From: an uncultured Tateyamaria sp.
GTDB lineage: Bacteria > Pseudomonadota > Alphaproteobacteria > Rhodobacterales > Rhodobacteraceae
Assembly: GCF_947494755.1 (NCBI RefSeq)
Contig: NZ_CANLVZ010000001.1
Coordinates: 459,813-523,812 of the forward strand
Direction of reading: 5' to 3'
DNA: 64,000 nt
Made by a program: the position numbers and the translations under genes
Notes under the pieces: model-generated
The model's input: only the letters and a program-made list of their open reading frames with translations
Told to the model about the DNA's origin: nothing
Databases searched by the model: none
Shown: in pieces, positions 52,443-60,824 of the stretch
Layout of the letters: each line of letters starts with the position of its first letter
Numbering within the stretch: position 1 is the stretch's first letter

Positions 52443-54137
52443 ATGTCCATTCAACCTCCATTGACGGAGCTACCGATTAAGACCGCGAGCAGCGGTTTTT
52501 ATCGGGGGTTCAGCGTCGACGTCACCGTGGTCAGCAAGATGATCATTTCGGTGCTTGTCGTCTGGTGCATCTTTTGGCCGACACAGTCGGGCCGTGTGCT
52601 TGGCGATCTCAACTCCGTCATTCTGTCGAACTTTGCGGCTTGGTATATCTGGGTCGTCGCATTCTTTATCATCGTGTGTCTGGGCCTTGCCCTGTGGCCA
52701 GCGGCGGGCAGGTTGAACCTTGGGCAGCCGGGCGAGAAGCCGGAATTCACCAACTTCTCTTGGTTTTCGATGATGTTCGGTGCGGGGATCGGTGTGGGCA
52801 TGTTGACCTGGGCCGTGGCCGAGCCTGTGGCGCATTTCGGGTCAAACCCCGAAACCATTCAAGGGATCACGACCGGCGGGGCCGCAGATAACGTGCGTAT
52901 GGCCTATAAGTGGTCGTTCCTGCATTGGGGTCTTGGTGCTTGGGCCTGCTACGCGGTTGCTGGCCTGTCGCTGGCGTTCTTCAGCTATCGCCGTGGTTTG
53001 CCGCTGACCATCCGCTCGGCCCTGACCCCGCTTTTTGGGTCGTCGCTCTCGGGCAAGCTTGGCCATGTCATCGACATTGTTGCTGTGGTTGCGACCATTC
53101 TTGGCGTCGCCCAAACCCTCGGGTTCGGGGTTGAGCAGTTCGTTGCGGGTCTGACCCGGATCGGCATCGGCGGTTTGATGAACGAAGATGGCGGGGCCAC
53201 CTTTGTGGGCATCGTGGTCGCCTTGCTCGCGATCATGGGGGCCTCGACGCTTTCGGCATTGTCCGGTGTGGGGAAGGGCATCAAGTGGCTCTCCAACATC
53301 AACATGGTGTTGTCGATCTTCCTGCTTGGGTTCTTCATCATCTTTGGGGCCACATGGTTCGGGGCCACTGCAATGGTGGTGGGCATCTGGGACTATCTGG
53401 TCGCACTGCCAGCGATGAGCTTCAACGTCTTCACCTCCGACGGTGTTGAAGGGTCCGAAGCCTTCCTGCTCACTCAATGGCAGGGCTGGTGGCCTGTGTT
53501 CTACTGGGCTTGGTGGATTGCCTTTGCACCATTTGTGGGCCTGTTCCTTGCGCGCATTTCGCGCGGGCGCAGCATCCGTGAGTTCGTGTTGGGTGCGATG
53601 ATCGTGCCTGCGCTGATGTGCTTTGTCTGGTTCGCCTGGGCAGGCGGCACGGCCATCGATCTTGAGTTGAACGGCGGGGCCAATGGTGTCATCTTTGATG
53701 CGGCCAATGGCGACAAGATCTTTGCCATGACCGAATTCATGCTCGCCCCCGTCGCGCAGGCCCTGGCCTGGGGTATGGCGCTTTTGATCGTTGTGCTGCT
53801 GATGACGTTCCTTGTGACCTCTGCGGACTCCGCGGTGTTGATCGTGAACACCATCAATGCAGCCGGCGACGAAGGTCCCAAGGCGCGCCCACATATCATG
53901 TTCTGGGGTATCGCGCTTGGCCTTGTTGTTGGGGGGCTGCTGTTGTCAGGCGGCACATCGGCGATCCAGACCGCGATGGTCATCGGCGCGCTGCCGTTCT
54001 CGGTGGTGATGGTGTTGATGTGCATCGCACTGATCAAGGCGATCTACAATGACAGCCGCCGTGAAGCGGCAGGCGTGCCGTCGGTCCATTCCGAGATCGA
54101 GGGTGCGACCGGAAACGGTTTGTCGCCTGCCGAGTAG
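52443..54137 (+). CDS. BCCT family transporter (betaine/choline/DMSP-type)
   Basis: The 564-residue protein starts MSIQPPLTELPIKT behind GGAAGGAAG and has 12 hydrophobic segments. BCCT signatures include MMFGAGIGVGMLTWAVAEP and, near residue 370, WWIAFAPFVGLFLARISRGRSIREF, with aromatic residues (WAWW) lining the betaine site. BCCT carriers take up glycine betaine, choline, carnitine or DMSP with sodium or protons. Downstream of dmdA-acuI a DMSP carrier is a sensible guess. It is followed by a strong terminator, which closes this gene block. Confidence 0.92.
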   Translation: MSIQPPLTELPIKTASSGFYRGFSVDVTVVSKMIISVLVVWCIFWPTQSGRVLGDLNSVILSNFAAWYIWVVAFFIIVCLGLALWPAAGRLNLGQPGEKPEFTNFSWFSMMFGAGIGVGMLTWAVAEPVAHFGSNPETIQGITTGGAADNVRMAYKWSFLHWGLGAWACYAVAGLSLAFFSYRRGLPLTIRSALTPLFGSSLSGKLGHVIDIVAVVATILGVAQTLGFGVEQFVAGLTRIGIGGLMNEDGGATFVGIVVALLAIMGASTLSALSGVGKGIKWLSNINMVLSIFLLGFFIIFGATWFGATAMVVGIWDYLVALPAMSFNVFTSDGVEGSEAFLLTQWQGWWPVFYWAWWIAFAPFVGLFLARISRGRSIREFVLGAMIVPALMCFVWFAWAGGTAIDLELNGGANGVIFDAANGDKIFAMTEFMLAPVAQALAWGMALLIVVLLMTFLVTSADSAVLIVNTINAAGDEGPKARPHIMFWGIALGLVVGGLLLSGGTSAIQTAMVIGALPFSVVMVLMCIALIKAIYNDSRREAAGVPSVHSEIEGATGNGLSPAE

Positions 54138-54160
54138 GTCGGTCTTAGAAAAAGGAAGAG

Positions 54161-54189
54161 GCCTCCGCACGGAAGTGCGGGGGCTTTTT
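54161..54189 (+). terminator. Rho-independent terminator after the BCCT gene
   Basis: GCCTCCGCAC pairs with GTGCGGGGGC (10 bp, one G-T) around a GGAA loop and is followed by TTTTT. Confidence 0.9.
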
Positions 54190-54294
54190 GTTGGTGGGGG
54201 TTGGATCTCTGGTTTGCGGACGAAGTTGACTTTCGCTGCGTCTGCGCGAATGACTGTTTTTCGAGTTGATTGGCTTCTTCGGTGAACGCTTGAA

Positions 54295-55089
54295 ATGACG
54301 CCATTTCCGTATGATGACCCTGTTTGGGACGCGGCTCCGCACTGCTATGGTGTTGGTGCTAATGTGCTTTTGGCAGAACTAGAAAAAGAGTGGAGCGACG
54401 AGGCCGCTGACTATCTTTTTTTCTCAGCCTTACTGCATCAAGGAACAACCTATCCCGCCAGCTATCTAGCCATCCCACACCTGTTGCGTCTTGCCGAGAA
54501 CTTGACAGGCAAACCACGTCTTATGATCGCAAATCTAATGGGCGGTTTAGCCTTGGCAGGACAGCAACCTGCCCATACCGACTACTCTGGCGTTTCTTGC
54601 ACACACGACAATGCATGGCTGAAAACACCGGTTGGCCAAGCTGCAGCAGAAGAGTTCGAGAGAAGCCTTCCGCAAGTAGGTGCTTTATCCATCGAAGCTT
54701 ACAAGGCCGATCCGTCACACTACTTCGCATCTGGATTGGCCGCCGCTGAAGGGGAGGTCGACTTCGCAACGTGGCTCACAGCCGGAGAAAATGGTGGTTT
54801 CGAGTGTCCTACTTGTGATGGCGACCATGAATGGTGGCTGCTTGACGCGGAAATGGGCATCTACAAAAACGATGATGTCTTTGGTGTGGGTGCTGACTGG
54901 CTGGATGACTACAACAAAAGGGAGTTTAAGCACGCCGATAGTATCGCCAAACCCCGGACTGAACCCTCACGAATTTCAGCGTTAAGAAAACAGCTTGGCT
55001 CACTCGATTCCATTACAGATGGTCTCTTCACCAACTTCAAATCTACAGTTGTTTGCGCCCATTGTGGGTGGGTTGGGCAGCACCCCTAA
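54295..55089 (+). CDS. Hypothetical protein with two zinc-ribbon-like CxxC motifs, AT-rich
   Basis: The 264-residue protein MTPFPYDDPVWDAAPHCYGV is unlike anything else in the window in base composition; its codons use many A/T third positions, so it is probably acquired. Two CxxC pairs (FECPTCDGDHEW near residue 165 and VVCAHCGWVG at the end) could form metal sites. The N-terminal half is helical (LFFSALLHQGTTYPASYLAIPHLLRLAENL), resembling HEAT-like repeats seen in some immunity proteins. No toxin gene is next to it, so that reading is weak. It separates the BCCT gene from the gap genes. Confidence 0.65.
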   Translation: MTPFPYDDPVWDAAPHCYGVGANVLLAELEKEWSDEAADYLFFSALLHQGTTYPASYLAIPHLLRLAENLTGKPRLMIANLMGGLALAGQQPAHTDYSGVSCTHDNAWLKTPVGQAAAEEFERSLPQVGALSIEAYKADPSHYFASGLAAAEGEVDFATWLTAGENGGFECPTCDGDHEWWLLDAEMGIYKNDDVFGVGADWLDDYNKREFKHADSIAKPRTEPSRISALRKQLGSLDSITDGLFTNFKSTVVCAHCGWVGQHP

Positions 55090-55253
55090 GAACATCCGCT
55101 ATTTGTTTCTCGACTCTCGAAAGCCGCCGTTCGAGCACAGCGCAGCATCATGCATTTTGGGCTCATTGCTGACCTTCGCACCAAACGCAAACCGAACAAA
55201 AAAAGGCACCGCCAAAGCGATGCCCTCCCAAATTTCTAAACTGCCGAAGCGGC

Positions 55254-56258
55254 TTACAAATACTTGCCCATCTCGACCGCCGTGTCGCCCATGCGGTTCG
55301 AAAAGCCCCATTCGTTGTCATACCACGACAGGATCCGCACCATGTTGCCGTCCATCACCTTGGTCTGGTCGGTGGCAAAGATCGACGAGTGGGGGTCGTG
55401 GTTGAAGTCCATCGACACGAGCTTGGCATCCGTCACCCCGAGCACGCCTTTCAACGGGCCGTCAGCCGCAGCCTCGGACATTGCGGCGTTGATCTGCTCG
55501 GCTGTGACGTCGCTATCGACTTCGACGGTGAGGTCCACGCAGGATACGTTGGGTGTAGGCACGCGGATCGCAACGCCGTCGAGCTTGCCGTTCAACTCGG
55601 GCATCACGAGGCCGACGGCCTTGGCCGCGCCGGTCGAGGTCGGGATCATCGACAAGGCTGCCGCGCGCGCGCGGTAGAGGTCCTTGTGCATCGTATCGAG
55701 CGTCGGCTGGTCGCCGGTATAGCTGTGCACCGTGGTCATGAAACCGCGCTTGATCCCGAACTGATCGTGCAGCACCTTGGCTACGGGTGTCAGGCAGTTG
55801 GTCGTGCAGGAGGCGTTGGATACGATCACATCATCGCCCGAAAGCTGACCGTGGTTCACGCCGTAGACAATTGTTTTGTCTGCATTTGTGCCGGGGGCCG
55901 AGATCAGAACCCGGCTCGACCCGTTTTCCAGATGCGCCTGGCAGGCGTCTTTGGACGTGAAGATACCAGTGCATTCCAGCACGATATCCACGTGGCCCCA
56001 AGGCAGGTCGGCGGGGTTGCGCTCGGCAGAGACCTTGATCGGGCCGGTGCCCACGTCAATGCTGTCGGCACCGGTTTTCACCTGCACCGGAAAGCGGCCG
56101 TGGACGCTGTCGTATTGCAGCAGATGTGCATTGGTTTCGACCGGACCCAGATCGTTGATCGCCACGACCTCGATATCCGTTCGCCCGCTTTCGATGATCG
56201 CGCGCAGCACATTGCGGCCAATGCGGCCAAATCCGTTAATCGCAACTTTGATGGCCAT
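55254..56258 (-). CDS. gap: Glyceraldehyde-3-phosphate dehydrogenase, type I (first copy)
   Basis: A 334-residue GAPDH with the catalytic C151 in SNASCTTNCLTPVAK and the usual HSYTGDQPTLD and WYDNEWGFSNRM blocks. The NAD-selecting aspartate is present (D36 in VVAINDLGPV). It is the third gene of the minus-strand set gap, 47-residue gene, gap. A TTATCGCTAACA site lies 64 bases before its start, consistent with its own control by a LacI-type central-carbon regulator. Confidence 0.95.
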   Translation of the reverse strand: MAIKVAINGFGRIGRNVLRAIIESGRTDIEVVAINDLGPVETNAHLLQYDSVHGRFPVQVKTGADSIDVGTGPIKVSAERNPADLPWGHVDIVLECTGIFTSKDACQAHLENGSSRVLISAPGTNADKTIVYGVNHGQLSGDDVIVSNASCTTNCLTPVAKVLHDQFGIKRGFMTTVHSYTGDQPTLDTMHKDLYRARAAALSMIPTSTGAAKAVGLVMPELNGKLDGVAIRVPTPNVSCVDLTVEVDSDVTAEQINAAMSEAAADGPLKGVLGVTDAKLVSMDFNHDPHSSIFATDQTKVMDGNMVRILSWYDNEWGFSNRMGDTAVEMGKYL

Positions 56259-56321
56259 GATAGCCCCCGTATCTGGTGTCAGAATGCAAGTCGGGCACGC
56301 CGCGCATGGCGCTGTATGCCG

Positions 56322-56333
56322 TTATCGCTAACA
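56322..56333. promoter_or_regulatory. TTATCGCTAACA palindrome-like site before the first gap gene
   Basis: The half-sites match TGTTAGCGCTAACA-type palindromes of LacI-family regulators such as CceR of Rhodobacter sphaeroides, which controls central carbon genes. Similar sites occur upstream of the second gap gene and the DUF808 gene. Confidence 0.5.
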
Positions 56334-56386
56334 ACGCGATTTAAGCGGGAGTGTCAACCGGGCAGGGCGGATCGCCGCCCGTATGC

Positions 56387-56530
56387 TCAGCGCCAGAAGG
56401 CCATCCATTCCAGCAGTTCAGCCAGCTTTTTGGCAAGGAAAATAAGATGTTCGTTCCCGTACAGTGTCACGTCGACGACAATTGCGATCACGATGATCAA
56501 CCCAAGGAAAAATGCGATGCGGTTGGTCAT
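56387..56530 (-). CDS. Small membrane protein between the two gap genes, 47 residues
   Basis: The frame reads MTNRIAFFLGLIIVIAIVVD and ends LAKKLAELLEWMAFWR, one transmembrane helix followed by an amphipathic helix. It is too short for usual gene calling but has a proper position between the two gap genes on the same strand. Similar short proteins near gap are recalled from other roseobacters. The function is unknown; a link to GAPDH at the membrane is only a thought. Confidence 0.65.
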   Translation of the reverse strand: MTNRIAFFLGLIIVIAIVVDVTLYGNEHLIFLAKKLAELLEWMAFWR

Positions 56531-56608
56531 GGCGGGCTGCGGTCCTGAAACGAAAAAGGCAGCGCCGTTGTGACAGCACCGCCCCATCCTTGCAAGCGGT
56601 GTGCGCGC

Positions 56609-57610
56609 TTAGTTCAGCCGGCCCATCGCAACGGCCACATCCGCCATACGGGCCGAAAACGCCCATTCATTGTCATACCAGGCCAGCACCCGTACCAAGC
56701 GGTTGCCGACCACCTTGGTCTGCTCGGGCGCAAAGATGGAGGAGTGTTCGGTATGGTTGAAATCAATCGACACCTTTGCCTCATCATCATAGGCCAGCAC
56801 CCGGCCCATGGGCCCGCGCGCGGCCTCTGCCATGACGGCGTTCACCTCTTCGACGGTCACATCGCGCCCTGCCTCGAAGGTCAGATCCACCGCCGAGACA
56901 TTGGGGGTCGGCACTCGCATGGATGTGCCATCCAGCTTGCCCGCGAGATTTGGCAACACCTCGCCGAGCGCCTTGGCGGCCCCGGTCGAGGTCGGGATCA
57001 TCGCCATCGCCGCAGCGCGCGCCCGGTACAAATCGTCGTGGCGGCGATCCAGCGTTGGCTGGTCGCCGGTATAGCTGTGGATGGTCGTCATTACCCCGCG
57101 TTCGATCCCGATTGCCGCGTCCAGCACCGATGCCAGCGGGGCCAGACAATTGGTGGTGCAAGACCCGTTCGAAATCATCCGGTCATTGGCCGCCAGCAGG
57201 TCGTCATTGACCCCGAACACGATGGTCTTGTCCACGTTCTTGCCCGGGGCCGACAGCAGCACCTTGCCCGCGCCACGGTCCATGTGGACGGCGGCCTTGT
57301 GCCCGTCATTGAACTTCCCGGTGCATTCCAGCACCACATCGACACCCTCCCAATCGAGGCTGCTCATGTCGTAGGTCGACATCATCCGGATCGGTCCGCG
57401 CCCCAGATCCATCGTGTTGTTCGCGACCGTAATATCGTTCGGGAACCGGCCATGGATGCTGTCATATTTCATCAGATGGGCCGCCGTTTCCAGCGGCCCC
57501 GTCGCGTTCACCGCCACCACGTCGATGTCGTTGCGCATGGAGGTGACGATGTGGGACAGGGTGCAGCGTCCAATGCGTCCGAACCCGTTGATGCCAACTT
57601 TGATTGTCAT
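56609..57610 (-). CDS. Glyceraldehyde-3-phosphate dehydrogenase, second copy with altered cofactor site
   Basis: A 333-residue GAPDH, MTIKVGINGFGRIGRCTL, with catalytic C151 (SNGSCTTNCLAPLAS) and an intact WYDNEWAFSARM. At the position of the NAD-selective aspartate it has alanine (A36 in VVAVNATGPL), which removes the contact to the adenine ribose hydroxyls and suggests use of NADP, as in gluconeogenic or anabolic GAPDHs. The other gap copy keeps the aspartate. It is first in its transcript, with a TGTTAGCGATAA site 97 bases before the start. Confidence 0.93.
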   Translation of the reverse strand: MTIKVGINGFGRIGRCTLSHIVTSMRNDIDVVAVNATGPLETAAHLMKYDSIHGRFPNDITVANNTMDLGRGPIRMMSTYDMSSLDWEGVDVVLECTGKFNDGHKAAVHMDRGAGKVLLSAPGKNVDKTIVFGVNDDLLAANDRMISNGSCTTNCLAPLASVLDAAIGIERGVMTTIHSYTGDQPTLDRRHDDLYRARAAAMAMIPTSTGAAKALGEVLPNLAGKLDGTSMRVPTPNVSAVDLTFEAGRDVTVEEVNAVMAEAARGPMGRVLAYDDEAKVSIDFNHTEHSSIFAPEQTKVVGNRLVRVLAWYDNEWAFSARMADVAVAMGRLN

Positions 57611-57707
57611 AAAACGTGGTCCTTCATGCCGTGCCGCGTTAAGTATTGCGAAACTCTTAGCCCTAGCACTGTGGTCTGAGAACCCTGAAAGAGGCGGAAA
57701 AACAAAG

Positions 57708-57786
57708 TGTTAGCGATAAAGGTGTTCAATGGTATACAGTTGGCGCTAACACGTGGTGGAACTTTTCGGCCTGTCGGGCGCTAACA
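57708..57786. promoter_or_regulatory. Three GCTAACA-type operator sites between the second gap gene and the DUF808 gene
   Basis: TGTTAGCGATAA (57708-57719), TTGGCGCTAACA (57740-57751) and CGGGCGCTAACA (57775-57786) all share GCGCTAACA or its complement. They are spaced about 32-35 bases apart. The last lies 29 bases ahead of the DUF808 start. The arrangement suits repression or looping by a LacI-family regulator acting on both divergent genes. Confidence 0.55.
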
Positions 57787-57815
57787 CAGACAGGCACACA
57801 ATCGGAGCGGACGGT

Positions 57816-58784
57816 ATGAGCGGTCTTTTGGCACTTTTGGATGATGTGGCGGGAATCGCCAAGATCGCGGCGGCCAGTGTCGATGATGTGGTCAGCCAGG
57901 CGGTCAAGGCCGGATCAAAAGCGGCAGGGGCCGTGATTGACGATGCCGCCGTGACCCCCAAATACGTGCAAGGCTTTGCCGCCGACCGCGAATTGCCGAT
58001 CATCTGGCGCATCGCCAAGGGGTCGATGATCAACAAGCTGGTCTACCTGCTGCCCGCCGGTCTTGCGCTGTCGGCCTTTGCGCCCTGGGCCATTCCGCCG
58101 CTGCTTATGCTGGGGGGTGGGTATCTGTGTTTTGAAGGGGCCGAAAAGGTCGCCCATGTGCTGGGCTGGGGCCATGGCCACGAGGATTACGAGGGCAAGG
58201 AAAACACCGTCGAAGACCCCGCCCATCTGGAGGAAGAAAAAGCCAAGGGTGCGATCAAGACCGACTTTATCCTGTCTGCCGAGATCATGACCATCTCGCT
58301 TGCCGCGATCCCCGAAAGCAATTTCTGGATGGAGGCCGCGACACTGGCCGCCGTCGCCATCATGATCACCGTGGCCGTTTATGGCTCGGTCGCGCTGATC
58401 GTGAAGGCGGACGATGTGGGCCTTGCGATGTCCAACAGGGGCCGTCTGGGTGTGACACGCGCGATCGGGCGGGGGATCGTCAAGGTCATGCCGGGCTTCA
58501 TGAAGCTGCTTACCATCGTGGGCACCGCCGCGATGCTCTGGGTCGGCGGGTCGATCATCGTACACGGGCTGGCCGAGATGGGCTGGCACGGGCCGGAGGA
58601 CGTGATCTATGGCGCGGGCAAGGCGGTGGCGGGGGCCGTGGGCGATGCGTCAGGCACCGTGGCGTGGTTCACGAAGGCGGCGATTGACGGCGTGCTGGGA
58701 CTGGCCTTGGGGTTCGTGCTGATCCCGGTGGGGGAGAAGGTGATCACGCCGGTGTGGCGCAAATTCGCGCCGGACGCTGTTTGA
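57816..58784 (+). CDS. DUF808 family membrane protein (YedI-like)
   Basis: The 322-residue protein begins MSGLLALLDDVAGIAKIAAASVDD behind CGGAGCGGAC. It has the DUF808 layout with a soluble N-terminus, several hydrophobic segments (LVYLLPAGLALSAFAPWAIPPLLMLGGGYLCFEGAEKV) and a conserved AEIMTISLA block. The inner-membrane location is clear but the function is unknown. Divergent from the second gap gene, with shared operator-like sites, it may respond to the same carbon signal. Confidence 0.87.
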   Translation: MSGLLALLDDVAGIAKIAAASVDDVVSQAVKAGSKAAGAVIDDAAVTPKYVQGFAADRELPIIWRIAKGSMINKLVYLLPAGLALSAFAPWAIPPLLMLGGGYLCFEGAEKVAHVLGWGHGHEDYEGKENTVEDPAHLEEEKAKGAIKTDFILSAEIMTISLAAIPESNFWMEAATLAAVAIMITVAVYGSVALIVKADDVGLAMSNRGRLGVTRAIGRGIVKVMPGFMKLLTIVGTAAMLWVGGSIIVHGLAEMGWHGPEDVIYGAGKAVAGAVGDASGTVAWFTKAAIDGVLGLALGFVLIPVGEKVITPVWRKFAPDAV

Positions 58785-59099
58785 GGGGGAGGGGGGCGCT
58801 TCTATGTCCGCTCTGCGGGACTTTGCCGCCATTCGTTTTTTGATCTTCGCTGACGCAGCATCGCTTCGCGCTTGCGGCATGTTTATCGCTGCGTTGCAGA
58901 CCACGTCGCCGATGCGGCCATTTAACCTGGCTCTATGATGTCAAATTCAGACCGCGCATTCGCTGCGCGGTATTAGAAATATCGACGCGCGGGAGGAAGT
59001 GTGAATTCACTGTATTTACAACAATCACCGCTTGTCTGATTCAAGCTATCTGGATCGTGGAAGACGGCCTTCGGGCAAGACATAGCTATTCTTAGAATT
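58785..59099. other. Gene-free stretch with a hairpin
   Basis: No convincing gene is seen. A 7-bp hairpin CCGCGCA / TGCGCGG at 58952-58970 lies in the middle. Base composition turns AT-rich from about 58.9 kb onward. Confidence 0.5.
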
Positions 59100-59381
59100 C
59101 TAGAAATCGTCAAATTCCGGAACATTGCCCAGCCTAATAAGGAAACTTGGCGTTCCAACTTCTCCGCTGTTTGGGTCCTCAATTACCATGTAGGCGTCGG
59201 CTCCCGCGCAATCTTCGGATACAGCTTCTCGTTCGGCTCTGTTTTGTGCCTCCGACGCTGTGGAATATTCGTATTGCTTGGCAATTTTTAGGCCAGCATG
59301 TCCATCACGCCCAGCCTTCGTTTCTACATATGTCTGGCAGATATAGTGAATTTTCTCTGCGGTCTGCTCTGAGCTTGTCAT
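59100..59381 (-). CDS. Small hypothetical protein, 93 residues
   Basis: The soluble protein MTSSEQTAEKIHYICQTYVETKAG has an even distribution of charged residues and ends LGNVPEFDDF. The middle part, ASEAQNRAEREAVSEDCAGADAYMVIED, looks like a SPOR-like or double-psi helix-strand unit, but the match is weak. No function is recognised. It is in the AT-richer accessory segment. Confidence 0.55.
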   Translation of the reverse strand: MTSSEQTAEKIHYICQTYVETKAGRDGHAGLKIAKQYEYSTASEAQNRAEREAVSEDCAGADAYMVIEDPNSGEVGTPSFLIRLGNVPEFDDF

Positions 59382-59431
59382 GGATTTATCCTTAGAGGGA
59401 GCGAGGGGTGATTGGGAAGTTTGGGAGCGGC

Positions 59432-59650
59432 CTAAGATCGGCGTTTTTTGCGCGCTGCTGTGGCCTTGGTTTCTGGTGGTGTGTTCGCTTCTCTGTCGAG
59501 GCGGGCGTTGCGAAGTCGGGTAATTTTAGCTTGTCGTTCTTCCGCGTCTTCATCAACCATCTTCCTGACAACACGCGTCGTCTTGTCCATTGGGGTCTCT
59601 GGCTTAGCGTCATACGCTTTAAACACATTCTTTTTTGTGAGCTTCACCAA
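59432..59650 (-). CDS. Small basic hypothetical protein, 72 residues
   Basis: MVKLTKKNVFKAYDAKPETPMDKTTRVVRKMVDEDAEERQ continues with a lysine- and arginine-rich helix and ends ARKKRRS. It is almost all helix-forming and highly charged, like small nucleic-acid-associated proteins in roseobacter accessory regions. Evidence is limited to the clean frame and start. Confidence 0.5.
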   Translation of the reverse strand: MVKLTKKNVFKAYDAKPETPMDKTTRVVRKMVDEDAEERQAKITRLRNARLDREANTPPETKATAARKKRRS

Positions 59651-59702
59651 TTTTCGGTCTCCTTTTTTTTGATTTGAGGTTCGTTCGTCTAGGCGAGCTT
59701 TT

Positions 59703-60824
59703 TCAAACCAGCGTAAGATGTTCGGACTTGCCCTGGATTTGTCGCGGTTGTTTTACGGGCAGATCATAGAGTGGTTTCACTTCGATGTCGGGTGCGGCCA
59801 TTGCATGCATCAGCGCCTTGTAATTCATCTGAAACCTCACTTCGGATCCCAACCTCAGCGTGGATCGGTTCGCCCCAATGAGGAGATGATCGCTGGTTGC
59901 GCCGATCATTATGCACCCTTCAGGCATTGAAAGCCCCAGAACGTCCGTGTCCTGATGTCCCATCGCGAGGATAAGACGCGTGGAGACACCATTGGTTGGC
60001 ACGATGCGAAGTTTTGCCAAAGTTGGATCGACCAAGGCAATGGGGAAAGGCGCAGGCTTCTCACCCGTTTCGATAACTTCGGCGATAAGGGTGAAGGCGT
60101 CCGTGTGCATTCCTCCGATCCGGTCGCCAGACACTGGTTCAACACCCAGAAGAATTGCCTCCCCCAGTCTTAGGTCGTTGATACGGCCAGTATCTTGACT
60201 TCCAAGTGCCCAAGGCAAGTTTGCAGAGTTGCCACCGGACACGGTTTTCAAGAATGGGCCACACACGCCCTCAATTTCGTTCGCGAGGTCGTAAAGAGAG
60301 GCCATTTGAGACGCAGTGGGGGCGATCCTGCTCAGACAGGCAAAGTTTGCGCCAATGCCTTTCAATACGGCGCCAGGCATTTTCATGACCTGTCGCGCAA
60401 TGTCAGCCAAGTTCTCGGGTAATATCCCGTCGCGCTGATCGCCCATCTCGACCATCAGTATGATACCGTGAACCTTATCTTTGCGGATGGCGGCAGACGC
60501 CAAGGCCGCAATGACAGCAATCTCTGTGTTATAGCTCGCTTCACAGAGCTGAACGACCTCATCGACCTGACTTAACATCGGCGTTCGGATCAGCGTGACC
60601 GGGCAGGTGATGCCTGCTTGACGTAGCCTCTGCACGTTGTTGATACGTGCATCCGCGAGCCCAAAGGCCCCCCCGTCCAGCATAGCCTGAGCGATCGCAG
60701 GATGCCCGCAGACAGCCTTGGTAACGCCTGTGACTCCAATTTCACGCGGACCCAACCGCCGAGCGACGGTTTGTGTGTTGCGACGTATCTTGCTCAAATC
60801 CACTTCGATGCGCGGGCAGTTCAT
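59703..60824 (-). CDS. Alanine racemase-like fold-type III PLP enzyme
   Basis: A 373-residue protein with the N-terminal racemase barrel: the PLP lysine is K36 in GVTGVTKAVCGH, and LKGIGANFACLSRIAPTASQM and TVSGGNSANLPWAL line the phosphate site. It resembles ornithine- or amino-acid racemases of the YhfX-like group more than Alr, because the C-terminal domain is short. The start overlaps the DUF1611 stop (ATGA), so the two act together. D-amino-acid metabolism is a reasonable inference. Confidence 0.8.
   Translation of the reverse strand: MNCPRIEVDLSKIRRNTQTVARRLGPREIGVTGVTKAVCGHPAIAQAMLDGGAFGLADARINNVQRLRQAGITCPVTLIRTPMLSQVDEVVQLCEASYNTEIAVIAALASAAIRKDKVHGIILMVEMGDQRDGILPENLADIARQVMKMPGAVLKGIGANFACLSRIAPTASQMASLYDLANEIEGVCGPFLKTVSGGNSANLPWALGSQDTGRINDLRLGEAILLGVEPVSGDRIGGMHTDAFTLIAEVIETGEKPAPFPIALVDPTLAKLRIVPTNGVSTRLILAMGHQDTDVLGLSMPEGCIMIGATSDHLLIGANRSTLRLGSEVRFQMNYKALMHAMAAPDIEVKPLYDLPVKQPRQIQGKSEHLTLV

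Noticed and set aside
52842..53894. 350-codon frame antisense to the BCCT transporter
   Set aside because: Charged, low-complexity shadow of hydrophobic codons; no initiation context.
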